A stretch of 64,000 nt of DNA from Gordonia sp. 'Campus' (GTDB lineage: Bacteria; Actinomycetota; Actinomycetes; Mycobacteriales; Mycobacteriaceae). Under the pieces are notes generated by a model. It did no database searches and was not told where the DNA came from. It saw nothing but the letters and a program-made list of their open reading frames with translations. Positions 1-7,451 of this stretch are shown piece after piece. Position 1 is the stretch's first letter; each line of letters starts with the position of its first letter. A program made the position numbers and the translations under genes. Location: contig NZ_JAKOIW010000006.1 of NCBI RefSeq assembly GCF_022206305.1, forward strand, positions 149,756-213,755, written 5' to 3'.

Positions 1-490
1 AGTGTGCCCCCGGTCCGGTGGGTGCGGAGAAGATGCGCAGTTCGCGGCAGCGGGTCAGATCGGCGCGGGGTGCGGTGGCGGCGACGGAGTTGCGGAATGT
101 GACCGTGACGGCCGCGTCGCTGGAGGTGACCCAGAGGGCTGATGACTTGGACTTCGGTGCGTTGGTGGGCATGGTCGCCAGCACCACCCCGGTGGGTGCG
201 GCGGCCAGCGTCGCGCACGGGATACGGGCATCGAGGGTCTGTGGTGTCTGGGCGATCAGGGGGGCCATCACCGACGACGTGTCGGTCCCGAGATCCTGGC
301 CCGCGGGCCAGTCGAAGGACGCGTCGACGGCCTTGACCGGAAGCAGCGGAGTGAGCGCGCAGAGCACGATGCCGAGGAGGCCGGCCACGACGGCCACCAG
401 TCGGACGGTGCCCGTCGCGATCCCGGTCGACGCTCCCGACGACGAAGGCCCGGCGGAATCTTCGGCAGAGGTCGGGGCTGTCACAGGCAC
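1..490 (-). CDS. Emb-family arabinosyltransferase, N-terminal part (cut by window edge)
   Basis: Membrane arabinosyltransferase that adds arabinofuranose from decaprenyl-phosphoryl-arabinose to cell-wall arabinan. Only the first 163 codons are in the window. Seen: a short cytosolic tail, one hydrophobic segment at about residues 26-48, then the extracytoplasmic start with the FDWP motif that matches the DWP motif of the emb gene just upstream. The GTG start at 490 is preceded in frame by a TGA; a second in-frame GTG lies at 484. It begins 65 bp after the other emb gene on the same strand, so the two probably form one transcript, as in the mycobacterial embCAB cluster. Which of embA, embB or embC it matches cannot be decided from this fragment. 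Confidence 0.9.
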   Translation of the reverse strand, partial: MPVTAPTSAEDSAGPSSSGASTGIATGTVRLVAVVAGLLGIVLCALTPLLPVKAVDASFDWPAGQDLGTDTSSVMAPLIAQTPQTLDARIPCATLAAAPTGVVLATMPTNAPKSKSSALWVTSSDAAVTVTFRNSVAATAPRADLTRCRELRIFSAPTGPGAH

Positions 491-555
491 GGTGCCTCAT
501 CGTAAGCGACGGGTGTCGGGTCACCTAGCGCCCACCCCGCACCCCTGCTCCGCCC

Positions 556-3500
556 TCAGTGCCGCAGCGGCGCGGGACTCCACAACCCGCTGCGGGTCCG
601 GGTGCCCTCCTCGATCTCGGCGAGGGTGTCGACGCCGCCGTACGGTTCGTAGCGTTCGAGAGCGCCCCAGTCACGACCGATGTCGGCCATCAGATATGTC
701 GGCAGCGCCGTCGCCTCCTGGGAGACCTCGATCCAGCCGAGCGGGCCGCCACCGAAGCTGTTCTGCCAGGCCGAGACCGCGGCCGCGAGGTCCGATCCCG
801 GTTTGATGCGCCACTTCGGGATCTCGGCGACACCGACGTCGTGGGTGAACGGCCGCTGGCACGGGAACGCGAGGCCCGAGGTCCAGTCGACGTGCACCGG
901 ATCGGTGTTGCCGACCACGTCCTGCAACGTGTCCATCTGTGGGACGCGCGGCGGGGTGAGCACGATGAAGCGATCCTCGGCGAGGTTGTCGTCGGTGGCG
1001 ACGATCCGCACCGCGGTGGTGTCCGAGGGCAGTTCGTCGGTGTTGTAGCGCAGGTTGCGCCATGCCGGCCGCGGTCCCGGGTCGATGAGCTCGGTCTCGC
1101 CTGCGGCCTCGAGGTCCCCGTCGCGGGTGTCCGGTCGTAGCGGCTGGGCGGTGTATTCGAGCATCACGTTCGGGTTGTCGTACTCGCCGGCGACCGACAT
1201 CGTCAGCAGCGGACGGTCGCGCCAGTCCGACGGGAGGGCGTACCACCCGGAGGTGAGCCGCGCCGGGACCTGGTCGAGTTTGGAGTAGCTGCCCATGACG
1301 GGGGTCGTGGCGGGATCGAGGAAGAAGGGCAGGGCTGCGGTGCTGCCGTTGACGCCGGGCTCGGCGATCTCACCGCCGCCGGTGCCGCCCGGGTTGGAGT
1401 TCACCATGTCCGGATCGGCCCAGACATTCCCCGACAGGACGCCCAGCGATCCCTCGCTCGCGGTCGAGGCCAGGTCGGTGGGGACGCCGTTGGGGGAGAA
1501 GCCGGAGGTGGCGGGTGCGGTCCCGGGAGCAGGCGGCGGACCGCCGAGCGGATTGTCCAGCGTGGCGTCGACGGGTCGGAGCATGTCGCGGTTGGGATCG
1601 GATTCCACCCAGACCTTGTCCGCCATCCCGCAGGGCTTGCCCGCGACGGCCGCCAGGTTGGACCTCGGCACCGAGAACGACGAACTCTGGTGGATACCCG
1701 CGAAGATCGCGGTGACGATCTGGAACACGACGACCGCCATGGCCAGGTAGGCGAGCGGGGCCGCGGCCATCGACGCGAACAAGCGCCGGTACCAGCGCGG
1801 ATGCGAGGCGCCGGTGGCGGTGTCGTCGACGAGGTGAGGGTGTGGGTCGGTGCCGGTGAACGGTTCGCGGAAGTGGAACCAGAGTGCGACGAGCAGCAGG
1901 GCCAGCGCCGCGTAGAGCAGCACGCTGCCGAGCATGATGCCGCCGATCTTGACCTGCTCGACGCCCCACGGCATACCCCACGCCGAGTAGTAGTAATACG
2001 AGTTGGGGGCGGTGAACGCCAGGCCTCCGATGAAGAGGACGAGCGCACAGAACAGGGTCCGGTTACGTCGCGAGTGCATCGACTGCTGACTCGCGGCGAT
2101 GGCGGCGATGGCCGCCAGCGCGGCCGCGATACCCGCGAAGACACCGAAGTGATGCGTCCACTTGGTCGGCGTGAACATGAGGAAGACCAGCGAGGCGAAG
2201 GTGATCGCCACGATCCGGCGGGTCGGGCCGATGGCCGTACCGGGAATCCGGTTCTTGCGGATGAGGACCGCCGCGGACACCACCAGGCCCAGGATCATCG
2301 CCAGGACCGCGAAACGGCGGGCGATCGACCCGTCGGCCGAGAACGCGAACAGCGCCGAGTAGCGACCGATCTCGTTGTACCAGCTCATCGACGGCCCGAG
2401 CGCGGACTTCATGCTCGACGCCTCGACGAAGGACCGCAGCGTGAGGTTCGAGAACACCACGAAGACGACGAACGTGCCCGCCGCGAGGATCGGCGCGATG
2501 AGCGCGACGAACGACCACCGCAACGAACCGCCCGAGGTTTCCGCGACGACACGGGCGCGCTTGATCAGCGCCATGATCATCGGACGTGCGCCGGAGATCA
2601 GTGCGGCCACGGCGAGGAGCCCGGTGGGTCCCGCGGCGATGCTGAAGGCGCCGACCAGACAGGCCACCGCGGCCGGGAGCATGCGACCGGTGGCGATCGC
2701 GCGTTCCACCGAGCACCAGGTCAGCAGCGCGCCGAGGCAGATGATCGGCTCGGGACGCAGACCGTTGTTGAAGGGGAACCAACACGCGAGGAAGGTGAAG
2801 GCCGCCGTCCACGCGACCATCGGGCGGGTCAGGGCCGCGCGCCCGAGTCGGGGCAACACTTCGTGACTCACGATGAGCCACACGAGGATTCCGCACAGCA
2901 GGGCGGGTATACGCATCCACGGGCTCGCCACCGAGACGTGGCTGAGCAGTCCGAAGACCTGGTAGTACCAGCCGAACGGCGCCTCGGGAGCCCCGTACCA
3001 GCGGAAGTAGTTGGCCGTGTAGTCGCTGTCCTGCGCGACGCGCGACATCGTCAGCAGGTATCCGTCGTCGGACGTGTTGGGTCCGATCATGTGCCACAGC
3101 ACGAGGGCTCCGATCACCACGTAGTCGCGGGCGTTCAACCGCCACCAGCGGGCGGGGAAGATGCGTCGGTGGCGTCGCCCGTCGGTGGCGTCGAGCGCGG
3201 CCAGTGCGGCCAGGGACAGCAGGGTCGAGGCGACGCCGACGATGACGACGAGCCACTTGGAGATCGTCGGGGCGGTGTTGTAGCGCGAGTCGACGGTGAC
3301 GTGGGCGTCGAGACCGGCGATGTCGGCGGCCGGACCGGTCAGGTCGGTGAACAGTCCGGTCACCTGTGGACGCTGGTCGGGCCAGTACTTGAAGGCCTCT
3401 TTGTCCTCGGTCGTGCCGGCGAGCGTTTCGTCCTCGCCCTCGTCGTTCTTGACGCCGCTGGTCATCCCGACGAACTCGGCGGTCACCGCGTCGGAGTCGG

Positions 3501-3927
3501 CGTGTACGACGATCTCCCGGCACCCCTGGTCGCGGATGTCCTGCAGGGTCGCCGACACCAGCGGGACGTTGCGGATGACGACTTCGACGCCCTGCCGGTC
3601 GGCGGGCGCGTCGGGGGCGCCGGTCTTGCGGATGAACAGGCCGCGTTCGCCCGACTTCTCCGCCTGTTTGGGGGTGGTCGACAGCAGGACCGATCCGCCC
3701 GGCGGCAGGTCGTCGACGGCGCTGCACGGGATCGTCACGTCGAGGTCGACCGGCATGTAACCGATCAGCGGCGCGGCGACCGAACCGATCTGTCCGTTCT
3801 GCGGCCAGTCGATCTCGGCGGTCTTCTGCTGGACCGGCATGAGGGGGGTCGCGAGCGCGAGCAGGAACCCGAGCAGGCCGGTGACGATGGCGACGATCCT
3901 CGCTCGTCGAACGGTCTGCGCTGGCAC
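556..3927 (-). CDS. emb: Emb-family arabinosyltransferase (arabinan synthesis, ethambutol-target family)
   Basis: GT-C-fold arabinosyltransferase of 1123 aa, the usual length for EmbA/B/C (about 1090-1100 aa in mycobacteria). It uses decaprenyl-phosphoryl-arabinose made by the DprE1/DprE2 pathway encoded at 13.8-16 kb. Visible: N-terminal membrane segment (about 10-32), first extracytoplasmic domain with WPQNG near residue 41, the catalytic SDDGYL motif with the two aspartates at 287-288, many membrane helices, the FTPTKWTHHFG loop typical of the family, and a long C-terminal domain after about residue 720. The GTG start at 3927 has no strong Shine-Dalgarno. By position after aftA it sits where embC sits in mycobacteria, but I would not assign the letter from sequence alone. 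Confidence 0.95.
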   Translation of the reverse strand: MPAQTVRRARIVAIVTGLLGFLLALATPLMPVQQKTAEIDWPQNGQIGSVAAPLIGYMPVDLDVTIPCSAVDDLPPGGSVLLSTTPKQAEKSGERGLFIRKTGAPDAPADRQGVEVVIRNVPLVSATLQDIRDQGCREIVVHADSDAVTAEFVGMTSGVKNDEGEDETLAGTTEDKEAFKYWPDQRPQVTGLFTDLTGPAADIAGLDAHVTVDSRYNTAPTISKWLVVIVGVASTLLSLAALAALDATDGRRHRRIFPARWWRLNARDYVVIGALVLWHMIGPNTSDDGYLLTMSRVAQDSDYTANYFRWYGAPEAPFGWYYQVFGLLSHVSVASPWMRIPALLCGILVWLIVSHEVLPRLGRAALTRPMVAWTAAFTFLACWFPFNNGLRPEPIICLGALLTWCSVERAIATGRMLPAAVACLVGAFSIAAGPTGLLAVAALISGARPMIMALIKRARVVAETSGGSLRWSFVALIAPILAAGTFVVFVVFSNLTLRSFVEASSMKSALGPSMSWYNEIGRYSALFAFSADGSIARRFAVLAMILGLVVSAAVLIRKNRIPGTAIGPTRRIVAITFASLVFLMFTPTKWTHHFGVFAGIAAALAAIAAIAASQQSMHSRRNRTLFCALVLFIGGLAFTAPNSYYYYSAWGMPWGVEQVKIGGIMLGSVLLYAALALLLVALWFHFREPFTGTDPHPHLVDDTATGASHPRWYRRLFASMAAAPLAYLAMAVVVFQIVTAIFAGIHQSSSFSVPRSNLAAVAGKPCGMADKVWVESDPNRDMLRPVDATLDNPLGGPPPAPGTAPATSGFSPNGVPTDLASTASEGSLGVLSGNVWADPDMVNSNPGGTGGGEIAEPGVNGSTAALPFFLDPATTPVMGSYSKLDQVPARLTSGWYALPSDWRDRPLLTMSVAGEYDNPNVMLEYTAQPLRPDTRDGDLEAAGETELIDPGPRPAWRNLRYNTDELPSDTTAVRIVATDDNLAEDRFIVLTPPRVPQMDTLQDVVGNTDPVHVDWTSGLAFPCQRPFTHDVGVAEIPKWRIKPGSDLAAAVSAWQNSFGGGPLGWIEVSQEATALPTYLMADIGRDWGALERYEPYGGVDTLAEIEEGTRTRSGLWSPAPLRH

Positions 3928-4061
3928 AAAGAGAGATGGTAGCCCTTGGGCCGTCTCGCCCCGGTCGGTGGCGCTACCGGCGCGATCACGCGTGTCCGCC
4001 TCCGTCGGCGTCCGCGTCGACGAGCGCCGACTGCCAGGTCAGGGCCAGTAAGGTGAAGCCC

Positions 4062-4520
4062 ATGTCCGATGCCGCCGCACCCGAGCCCTTGCCGATCCTG
4101 CTGCTCAACGGGCCCAATCTGAACACGTTGGGCACCCGCGAGCCCGCGGTCTATGGTTCGGACACCCTCGCCGACGTCGTCGATCTCGCGGAGCGCACGG
4201 CCGCCGAACTCGGCTACGGGCTGCGTGCTGCGCAGACCAACCACGAGGGTCAGATGCTCGACTGGATCCACGAATCCGTGGGGGAGATCAGCGGCATCGT
4301 CATCAATCCCGGCGGGTGGACCCACACCTCGGTCGCGCTCGTCGACGCGCTGGTCGTCCCGGGAGTCCCGGTGATGGAGGTGCACATCAGCAACGTGCAC
4401 AAGCGCGAGGCCTTCCGGCACCACTCCTACGTGTCATCGATCGCGGCCGGGGTCATCGCCGGGTACGGAATCCGTGGTTACGAGTTCGCGATCCGACGAC
4501 TCGTGGAGCTCGTGGGCTGA
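4062..4520 (+). CDS. aroQ: Type II 3-dehydroquinate dehydratase
   Basis: Dehydrates 3-dehydroquinate to 3-dehydroshikimate in the shikimate pathway; cytosolic dodecamer in this family. The 152-aa length is standard for type II enzymes. Seen: the NGPNLNTLGTREP signature at 16-28, catalytic Tyr31 on the flexible lid, Asn82 in INPGGWTH, His108 in EVHIS, and Arg115/Arg119 on the lid. All are offset by 7 from classical type II numbering. The ATG at 4062 has a good AAGGTGA ribosome site about 7 nt upstream. It is divergent from the emb genes. An array of 21-bp repeats starts 11 nt after its stop codon. Confidence 0.96.
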   Translation: MSDAAAPEPLPILLLNGPNLNTLGTREPAVYGSDTLADVVDLAERTAAELGYGLRAAQTNHEGQMLDWIHESVGEISGIVINPGGWTHTSVALVDALVVPGVPVMEVHISNVHKREAFRHHSYVSSIAAGVIAGYGIRGYEFAIRRLVELVG

Positions 4521-4531
4521 CCCCGCGCCCT

Positions 4532-4657
4532 GTCGACTGTGCGCCGATTCCCGTCGACTGGGCGCCGATTCCCGTCGACTGGGCGCCGATTCCCGTCGAC
4601 TGTGCGTCGTTCTTCGTCGACTGGGCGTCGATTCCCGTCGACTGTGCGCGTTGCGAT
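4532..4657 (+). repeat. 21-bp tandem array A1 (6 units, GTCGAC core)
   Basis: GTCGAC occurs at 4532, 4553, 4574, 4595, 4616 and 4637, exactly 21 bp apart. The unit is GTCGACTG followed by about 13 variable bases, most often GGCGCCGATTCCC or GTGCGTCG-type. It fills the gap between convergent aroQ and the TetR gene and begins 11 nt after the aroQ stop. The same element recurs at 48829 and 49541. Confidence 0.95.
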
Positions 4658-4683
4658 CGCGCCGGAGACCTAGGCGCGTCGAG

Positions 4684-5256
4684 TCATGGTGACTCGACGG
4701 ATGATTCGAGAGCGCGCTCGAGGATCGTGCGGAAGCCCTTGACCAGTGCCTGGTGGGAATGCAGCGTGCCGCTCTCGAAGCCGATCAGCAGATACATTGC
4801 CGCGGTGGCGAACTCCTCGGCTTCGTCGCGATCGTGGAGCACCTCCTCGTAGGTGGCCGCGATGATGTCGCGACGCTCGCGGTCCACGGTGTGCTGGATG
4901 GCGAGCACTTCGGGGTCGTGCGCGGCCCACACCCGGATCGCGGCTTCGGTCGTGTGCGGTAGCCGTAGGCCGATGTCGGTCAGGGCGTCGAGGCGCTCGC
5001 GTGGATCGGTGATGTCACGAGCCCCGGCGATCAGCCGCTGGCTCTGCTCGTCGCGCCAGTACCGGATGAGGGCGGATCGGTACTCTGCCCAGTTGCCGAA
5101 CGCGTGGTAGAAGCTCCCGGTGGTCGTCCCGGTCGCCTCGCAGATGGCCGCCAGTTTCAAGCCGGCGTGACCGTGGTCGGTGAGGATTGCCAGCCCGGCG
5201 TCGAGATAACGCCGTTGGGTGTACTCCGACGGTTTCGCCTTCTTGCCGGGGGCCAT
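4684..5256 (-). CDS. TetR-family transcriptional regulator
   Basis: One-component repressor of 190 aa. The N-terminal helix-turn-helix lies at about residues 12-58 (LKLAAICEATGTTTGSFYHA is the recognition region), followed by an all-helical ligand domain with no recognisable ligand signature. ATG at 5256 was chosen; reading further upstream gives low-complexity sequence that breaks the TetR pattern. It is divergent from the MpaB-type oxygenase gene at 5398. The perfect palindrome at 5355-5366 in the shared promoter region is the likely operator, so it probably controls both itself and the oxygenase. Confidence 0.9.
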   Translation of the reverse strand: MAPGKKAKPSEYTQRRYLDAGLAILTDHGHAGLKLAAICEATGTTTGSFYHAFGNWAEYRSALIRYWRDEQSQRLIAGARDITDPRERLDALTDIGLRLPHTTEAAIRVWAAHDPEVLAIQHTVDRERRDIIAATYEEVLHDRDEAEEFATAAMYLLIGFESGTLHSHQALVKGFRTILERALESSVESP

Positions 5257-5354
5257 CGGTCCAGTGTGCTGCACGAATGTCGAGGTCGGCGCCCCGGGGT
5301 CCGTGCTCCCGCAGCACCGCGGACGCACCGAGTGTGACTCCTTGCACATTTCTA

Positions 5355-5366
5355 TAAGTCGACTTA
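5355..5366. promoter_or_regulatory. Candidate TetR operator (TAAGTCGACTTA)
   Basis: Perfect 12-bp palindrome TAAGTCGACTTA between the divergent TetR gene (start 5256) and the oxygenase gene (start 5398), 32 bp upstream of the latter. Size and position fit a TetR-dimer site. Its central GTCGAC also occurs in the 21-bp arrays, but here it stands alone. Confidence 0.6.
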
Positions 5367-5397
5367 CAGTGACGTGGCACTCACTGAGGAGGATGTG

Positions 5398-6294
5398 ATG
5401 GGCAAGGCGACCCGCAACCAGGGACTCGATCCGCAGACGCAGTTCCACGAGATCTACCGAAATCTGTCGACCTTCGACTTTCCGTGGGACATCAATCAAG
5501 CGCTGAGCTTCGCGCTGTTCCGCACGTACGCGGTGCCGAGCATCGGTCGGCTGCTCGACGAGACGCGCGCATTCACGGTCGACACGCAGAAGCGTTACGA
5601 CGACACCTCGCTCCTGTTGGAGGTGCCGCTCCTGGACGGCTTCGACAGCAGCCGCGGGAAGTCGGCGATCCGACGGATCAACCAGATGCACCGGATGTAC
5701 GACATCAGCAACGACGACATGCGGTACGTCCTGTCGACATTCGTGGTCGTCCCGAAGCGCTGGATCGACGACTACGGCTGGCGGACCCTGACCGACGACG
5801 AGGTGATCGCGTCGGTGAACTACTACCGCACCCTCGGGCGGCACATGGGGATCAAGGAGATCCCCGAGGACTACCGCGGCTTCGAGACCCTGATGGATGC
5901 CTACGAGCGCGAGCATTTCGCATTCGACGACGGTGGTCGCCGTGTCGCCGATGCCACCAAAAGCCTGCTCGCCTCGTTCTATCCCAGGCCGCTCGCGCCG
6001 GTGATCGACGTCTTCAGTCGATCGCTGATGGATGACGCGTTGCTCGAGTCGTTCCGCTACCGCCGACCTGGACGTGTCGCGCGGTTGTTGTCGATCGGTG
6101 GACTCAAGGCGCGTGGCCGACTGGTGGCTTCCCTGCCGGCCCGTCGCACGCCGCAGCACGTGTCGGAGATGCCGCGAATCCGCAGCTATCCGAACGGCTT
6201 CGACGTCGAGAAGCTCGGCACGTTCGCCGGTGGCTGCCCGGTTCGCCACCTCCCGGCCGAGCCTGCCCGGCAAGCCGCTCCGGCCGGGGGCTAG
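5398..6294 (+). CDS. MpaB/rubber-oxygenase-like family oxygenase (DUF2236)
   Basis: 298-aa member of the oxygenase MpaB / latex-clearing-protein-like domain family (DUF2236), whose studied members are b-type haem oxygenases. Seen: the central block with HRMYDISNDDMRYVLSTF followed by a helix with PKRWIDDYGWR, and a basic C-terminal tail. No signal peptide or membrane segment, so probably cytosolic; actual substrate unknown. The ATG at 5398 has a strong GAGGAGG site 5 nt upstream and is preferred over the GTG at 5374. Likely repressed by the divergent TetR protein. Haem binding is inferred from the family. Confidence 0.8.
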   Translation: MGKATRNQGLDPQTQFHEIYRNLSTFDFPWDINQALSFALFRTYAVPSIGRLLDETRAFTVDTQKRYDDTSLLLEVPLLDGFDSSRGKSAIRRINQMHRMYDISNDDMRYVLSTFVVVPKRWIDDYGWRTLTDDEVIASVNYYRTLGRHMGIKEIPEDYRGFETLMDAYEREHFAFDDGGRRVADATKSLLASFYPRPLAPVIDVFSRSLMDDALLESFRYRRPGRVARLLSIGGLKARGRLVASLPARRTPQHVSEMPRIRSYPNGFDVEKLGTFAGGCPVRHLPAEPARQAAPAGG

Positions 6295-6365
6295 GGCCCG
6301 ATCTCGTCTCTGCGCATCTACGGAGAAGGCAGTTCTGTTGCTCCGGACCGTTGCGGCGGGACGCT

Positions 6366-6393
6366 ATTAGTGCAACCATTGGGTTGCAGTAAT
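6366..6393. promoter_or_regulatory. Inverted-repeat operator of the SRPBCC-ArsR operon
   Basis: TGCAACC-ATTG-GGTTGCA with perfect 7-bp arms, extended outward by ATTA and TAAT after one mismatched position on each side. It lies 22 bp upstream of the SRPBCC start. ArsR-type repressors in SRPBCC-ArsR operons usually bind CAACC/GGTTG dyads, so autoregulation by the ArsR protein encoded at 6890 is likely. Confidence 0.7.
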
Positions 6394-6414
6394 AACCGCA
6401 GCGAGGGAGCATCG

Positions 6415-6897
6415 ATGAGTGAGAACACGCAAGCGAGCAACGTGACCGATTCGGTCGCAGCCGATTTCGACCGTATCGAGCGCGAGATCGCGATCGATGC
6501 ACCAGCGGAGAGGGTGTGGTCGCTGATCAGTGAGCCGGGGTGGTTCATCAACGACAAGGTGATCACCGACCATCGGATCGACCGCGACGGAGACCTGTCG
6601 ACCGTCCACGACCCGGTTCACGGCGCCTTCACCTTCCGCACCGTCGAACTCGACGAGCCGCGTTACGCCGCTTTCCGCTGGCTCGCCGACGCCGCTGACC
6701 CGCAGTCGGATTCGACGCTGGTCGAGTTCTGGATCACGCCGGCGGACTCCGGCGTCCTCCTCAGGGTCGTGGAGTCGGGTTTCGCGTCTCTGCCCGGAAC
6801 AGATGTCGAACGACGCGCACGGTTCGACGGCAACAACGAGGGCTGGACCATCGAACTCGAGTTGGCGCGAACGCATCTCGGCGGTGTCCGTGCCTGA
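6415..6897 (+). CDS. SRPBCC (AHSA1/START-like) domain protein
   Basis: 160-aa helix-grip protein of the SRPBCC superfamily, AHSA1-like branch. Seen: the opening strand IEREIAIDAPAERVWSLISE, typical of the fold, the middle PVHGAFTFRTVELDEPRYAA and a closing helix with NNEGWTIELELA. Members bind small hydrophobic ligands; no catalytic residues can be named here. ATG at 6415 has a GAGGGAG site. Its stop overlaps the ArsR start by 8 nt, so the two are translationally coupled, a very common pair in actinobacteria. A perfect operator dyad sits just upstream. Confidence 0.88.
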   Translation: MSENTQASNVTDSVAADFDRIEREIAIDAPAERVWSLISEPGWFINDKVITDHRIDRDGDLSTVHDPVHGAFTFRTVELDEPRYAAFRWLADAADPQSDSTLVEFWITPADSGVLLRVVESGFASLPGTDVERRARFDGNNEGWTIELELARTHLGGVRA

Positions 6898-7207
6898 CGT
6901 CGTCCCGGTCGAGATCTTCGCCGCGTTGTCCGACGAGAGCCGGTGGGAGATCCTGACGAAACTGGGTTCCGAGCCGGCGTCGGCGTCGGGTCTCGCCGCC
7001 GAACTCCCGATCAGCAGGCAGGCGATCGCCAAGCACCTCGCGGTCCTCACCGCGGCGGGGCTCGTGACGTCGTCCCGGGCCGGCCGGGAGATCCGCTACG
7101 AGGCTGTCGGTGCTGAGCTGTCCCGCATCGCAAGGCAACTCGAGACGATCGCACGCGGATGGGATCGCCGCCTGGCGGCCATCAAGTCGCGGGCCGAAGA
7201 GGTGTGA
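6890..7207 (+). CDS. ArsR-family transcriptional regulator
   Basis: Small winged-helix repressor of 105 aa. The HTH covers about residues 25-60, with ISRQAIAKHLAVLTAAGLV as recognition helix and RAGREIRYEAV as wing. The usual CxC metal-binding motif of metal-sensing ArsR proteins is absent, so it is not an obvious metal sensor. GTG at 6890 overlaps the end of the SRPBCC gene; earlier in-frame codons would overlap it far more. It most likely represses its own operon at the 6366-6393 dyad. Confidence 0.9.
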   Translation: MPDVVPVEIFAALSDESRWEILTKLGSEPASASGLAAELPISRQAIAKHLAVLTAAGLVTSSRAGREIRYEAVGAELSRIARQLETIARGWDRRLAAIKSRAEEV

Positions 7208-7451
7208 GGACCCCAGGCGAAACCCTCCGATCCCTGAGGTGTGAGGAGCGTAAGGGAGACCCCGATCCCTGAGGTGTGAGGAGCGCAAGCGAAGAGCCAC
7301 GAAGGGTTCGCGCCCTTCGAGGCTCGCTTCGCTCGCACCTCAGGGGGCGGAGGCGGGTTCGCGCCCTTCGAGGCTCGCTTCGCTCGCACCTCAGGGGGCG
7401 GAGGCGGGGCGCACCTCAGGGAGCGCGTCAAGCTTTCCCCTCAGACCGCGA
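7208..7451. repeat. Hairpin-type intergenic repeat cluster B1 (51-bp tandem pair plus inverted partner)
   Basis: Fills the gap between the convergent ArsR and A-T-TE genes. Two identical 51-bp units at 7304-7354 and 7355-7405 each contain TTCGAGGCTCGCTTCGCTCG followed by CACCTCAGGG. One inverted, slightly diverged partner at about 7267-7306 starts CCCTGAGGTGTGAGGAGCG, and degenerate pieces flank it. The inverted copies can pair into long stems. The same sequence family is at 60705-60937. Confidence 0.9.

Noticed and set aside
1690..3942. Long open frame on the plus strand across the emb gene (about 750 codons)
   Set aside because: It is antisense to a full emb gene, is extremely rich in Arg, Glu, Gly and Asp, and shows no domain. 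It is a by-product of high GC content.
3938..3993. GGTAGC...GCTACC inverted repeat between emb and aroQ
   Set aside because: Arms are short and far apart (about 40 bp) with no second match; likely chance.
4521..4675. Read-through of the aroQ TGA into the 21-bp array giving heptapeptide repeats
   Set aside because: The array is in a different frame relative to the other upstream genes, and several frames stay open by composition. So a peptide role is unlikely.
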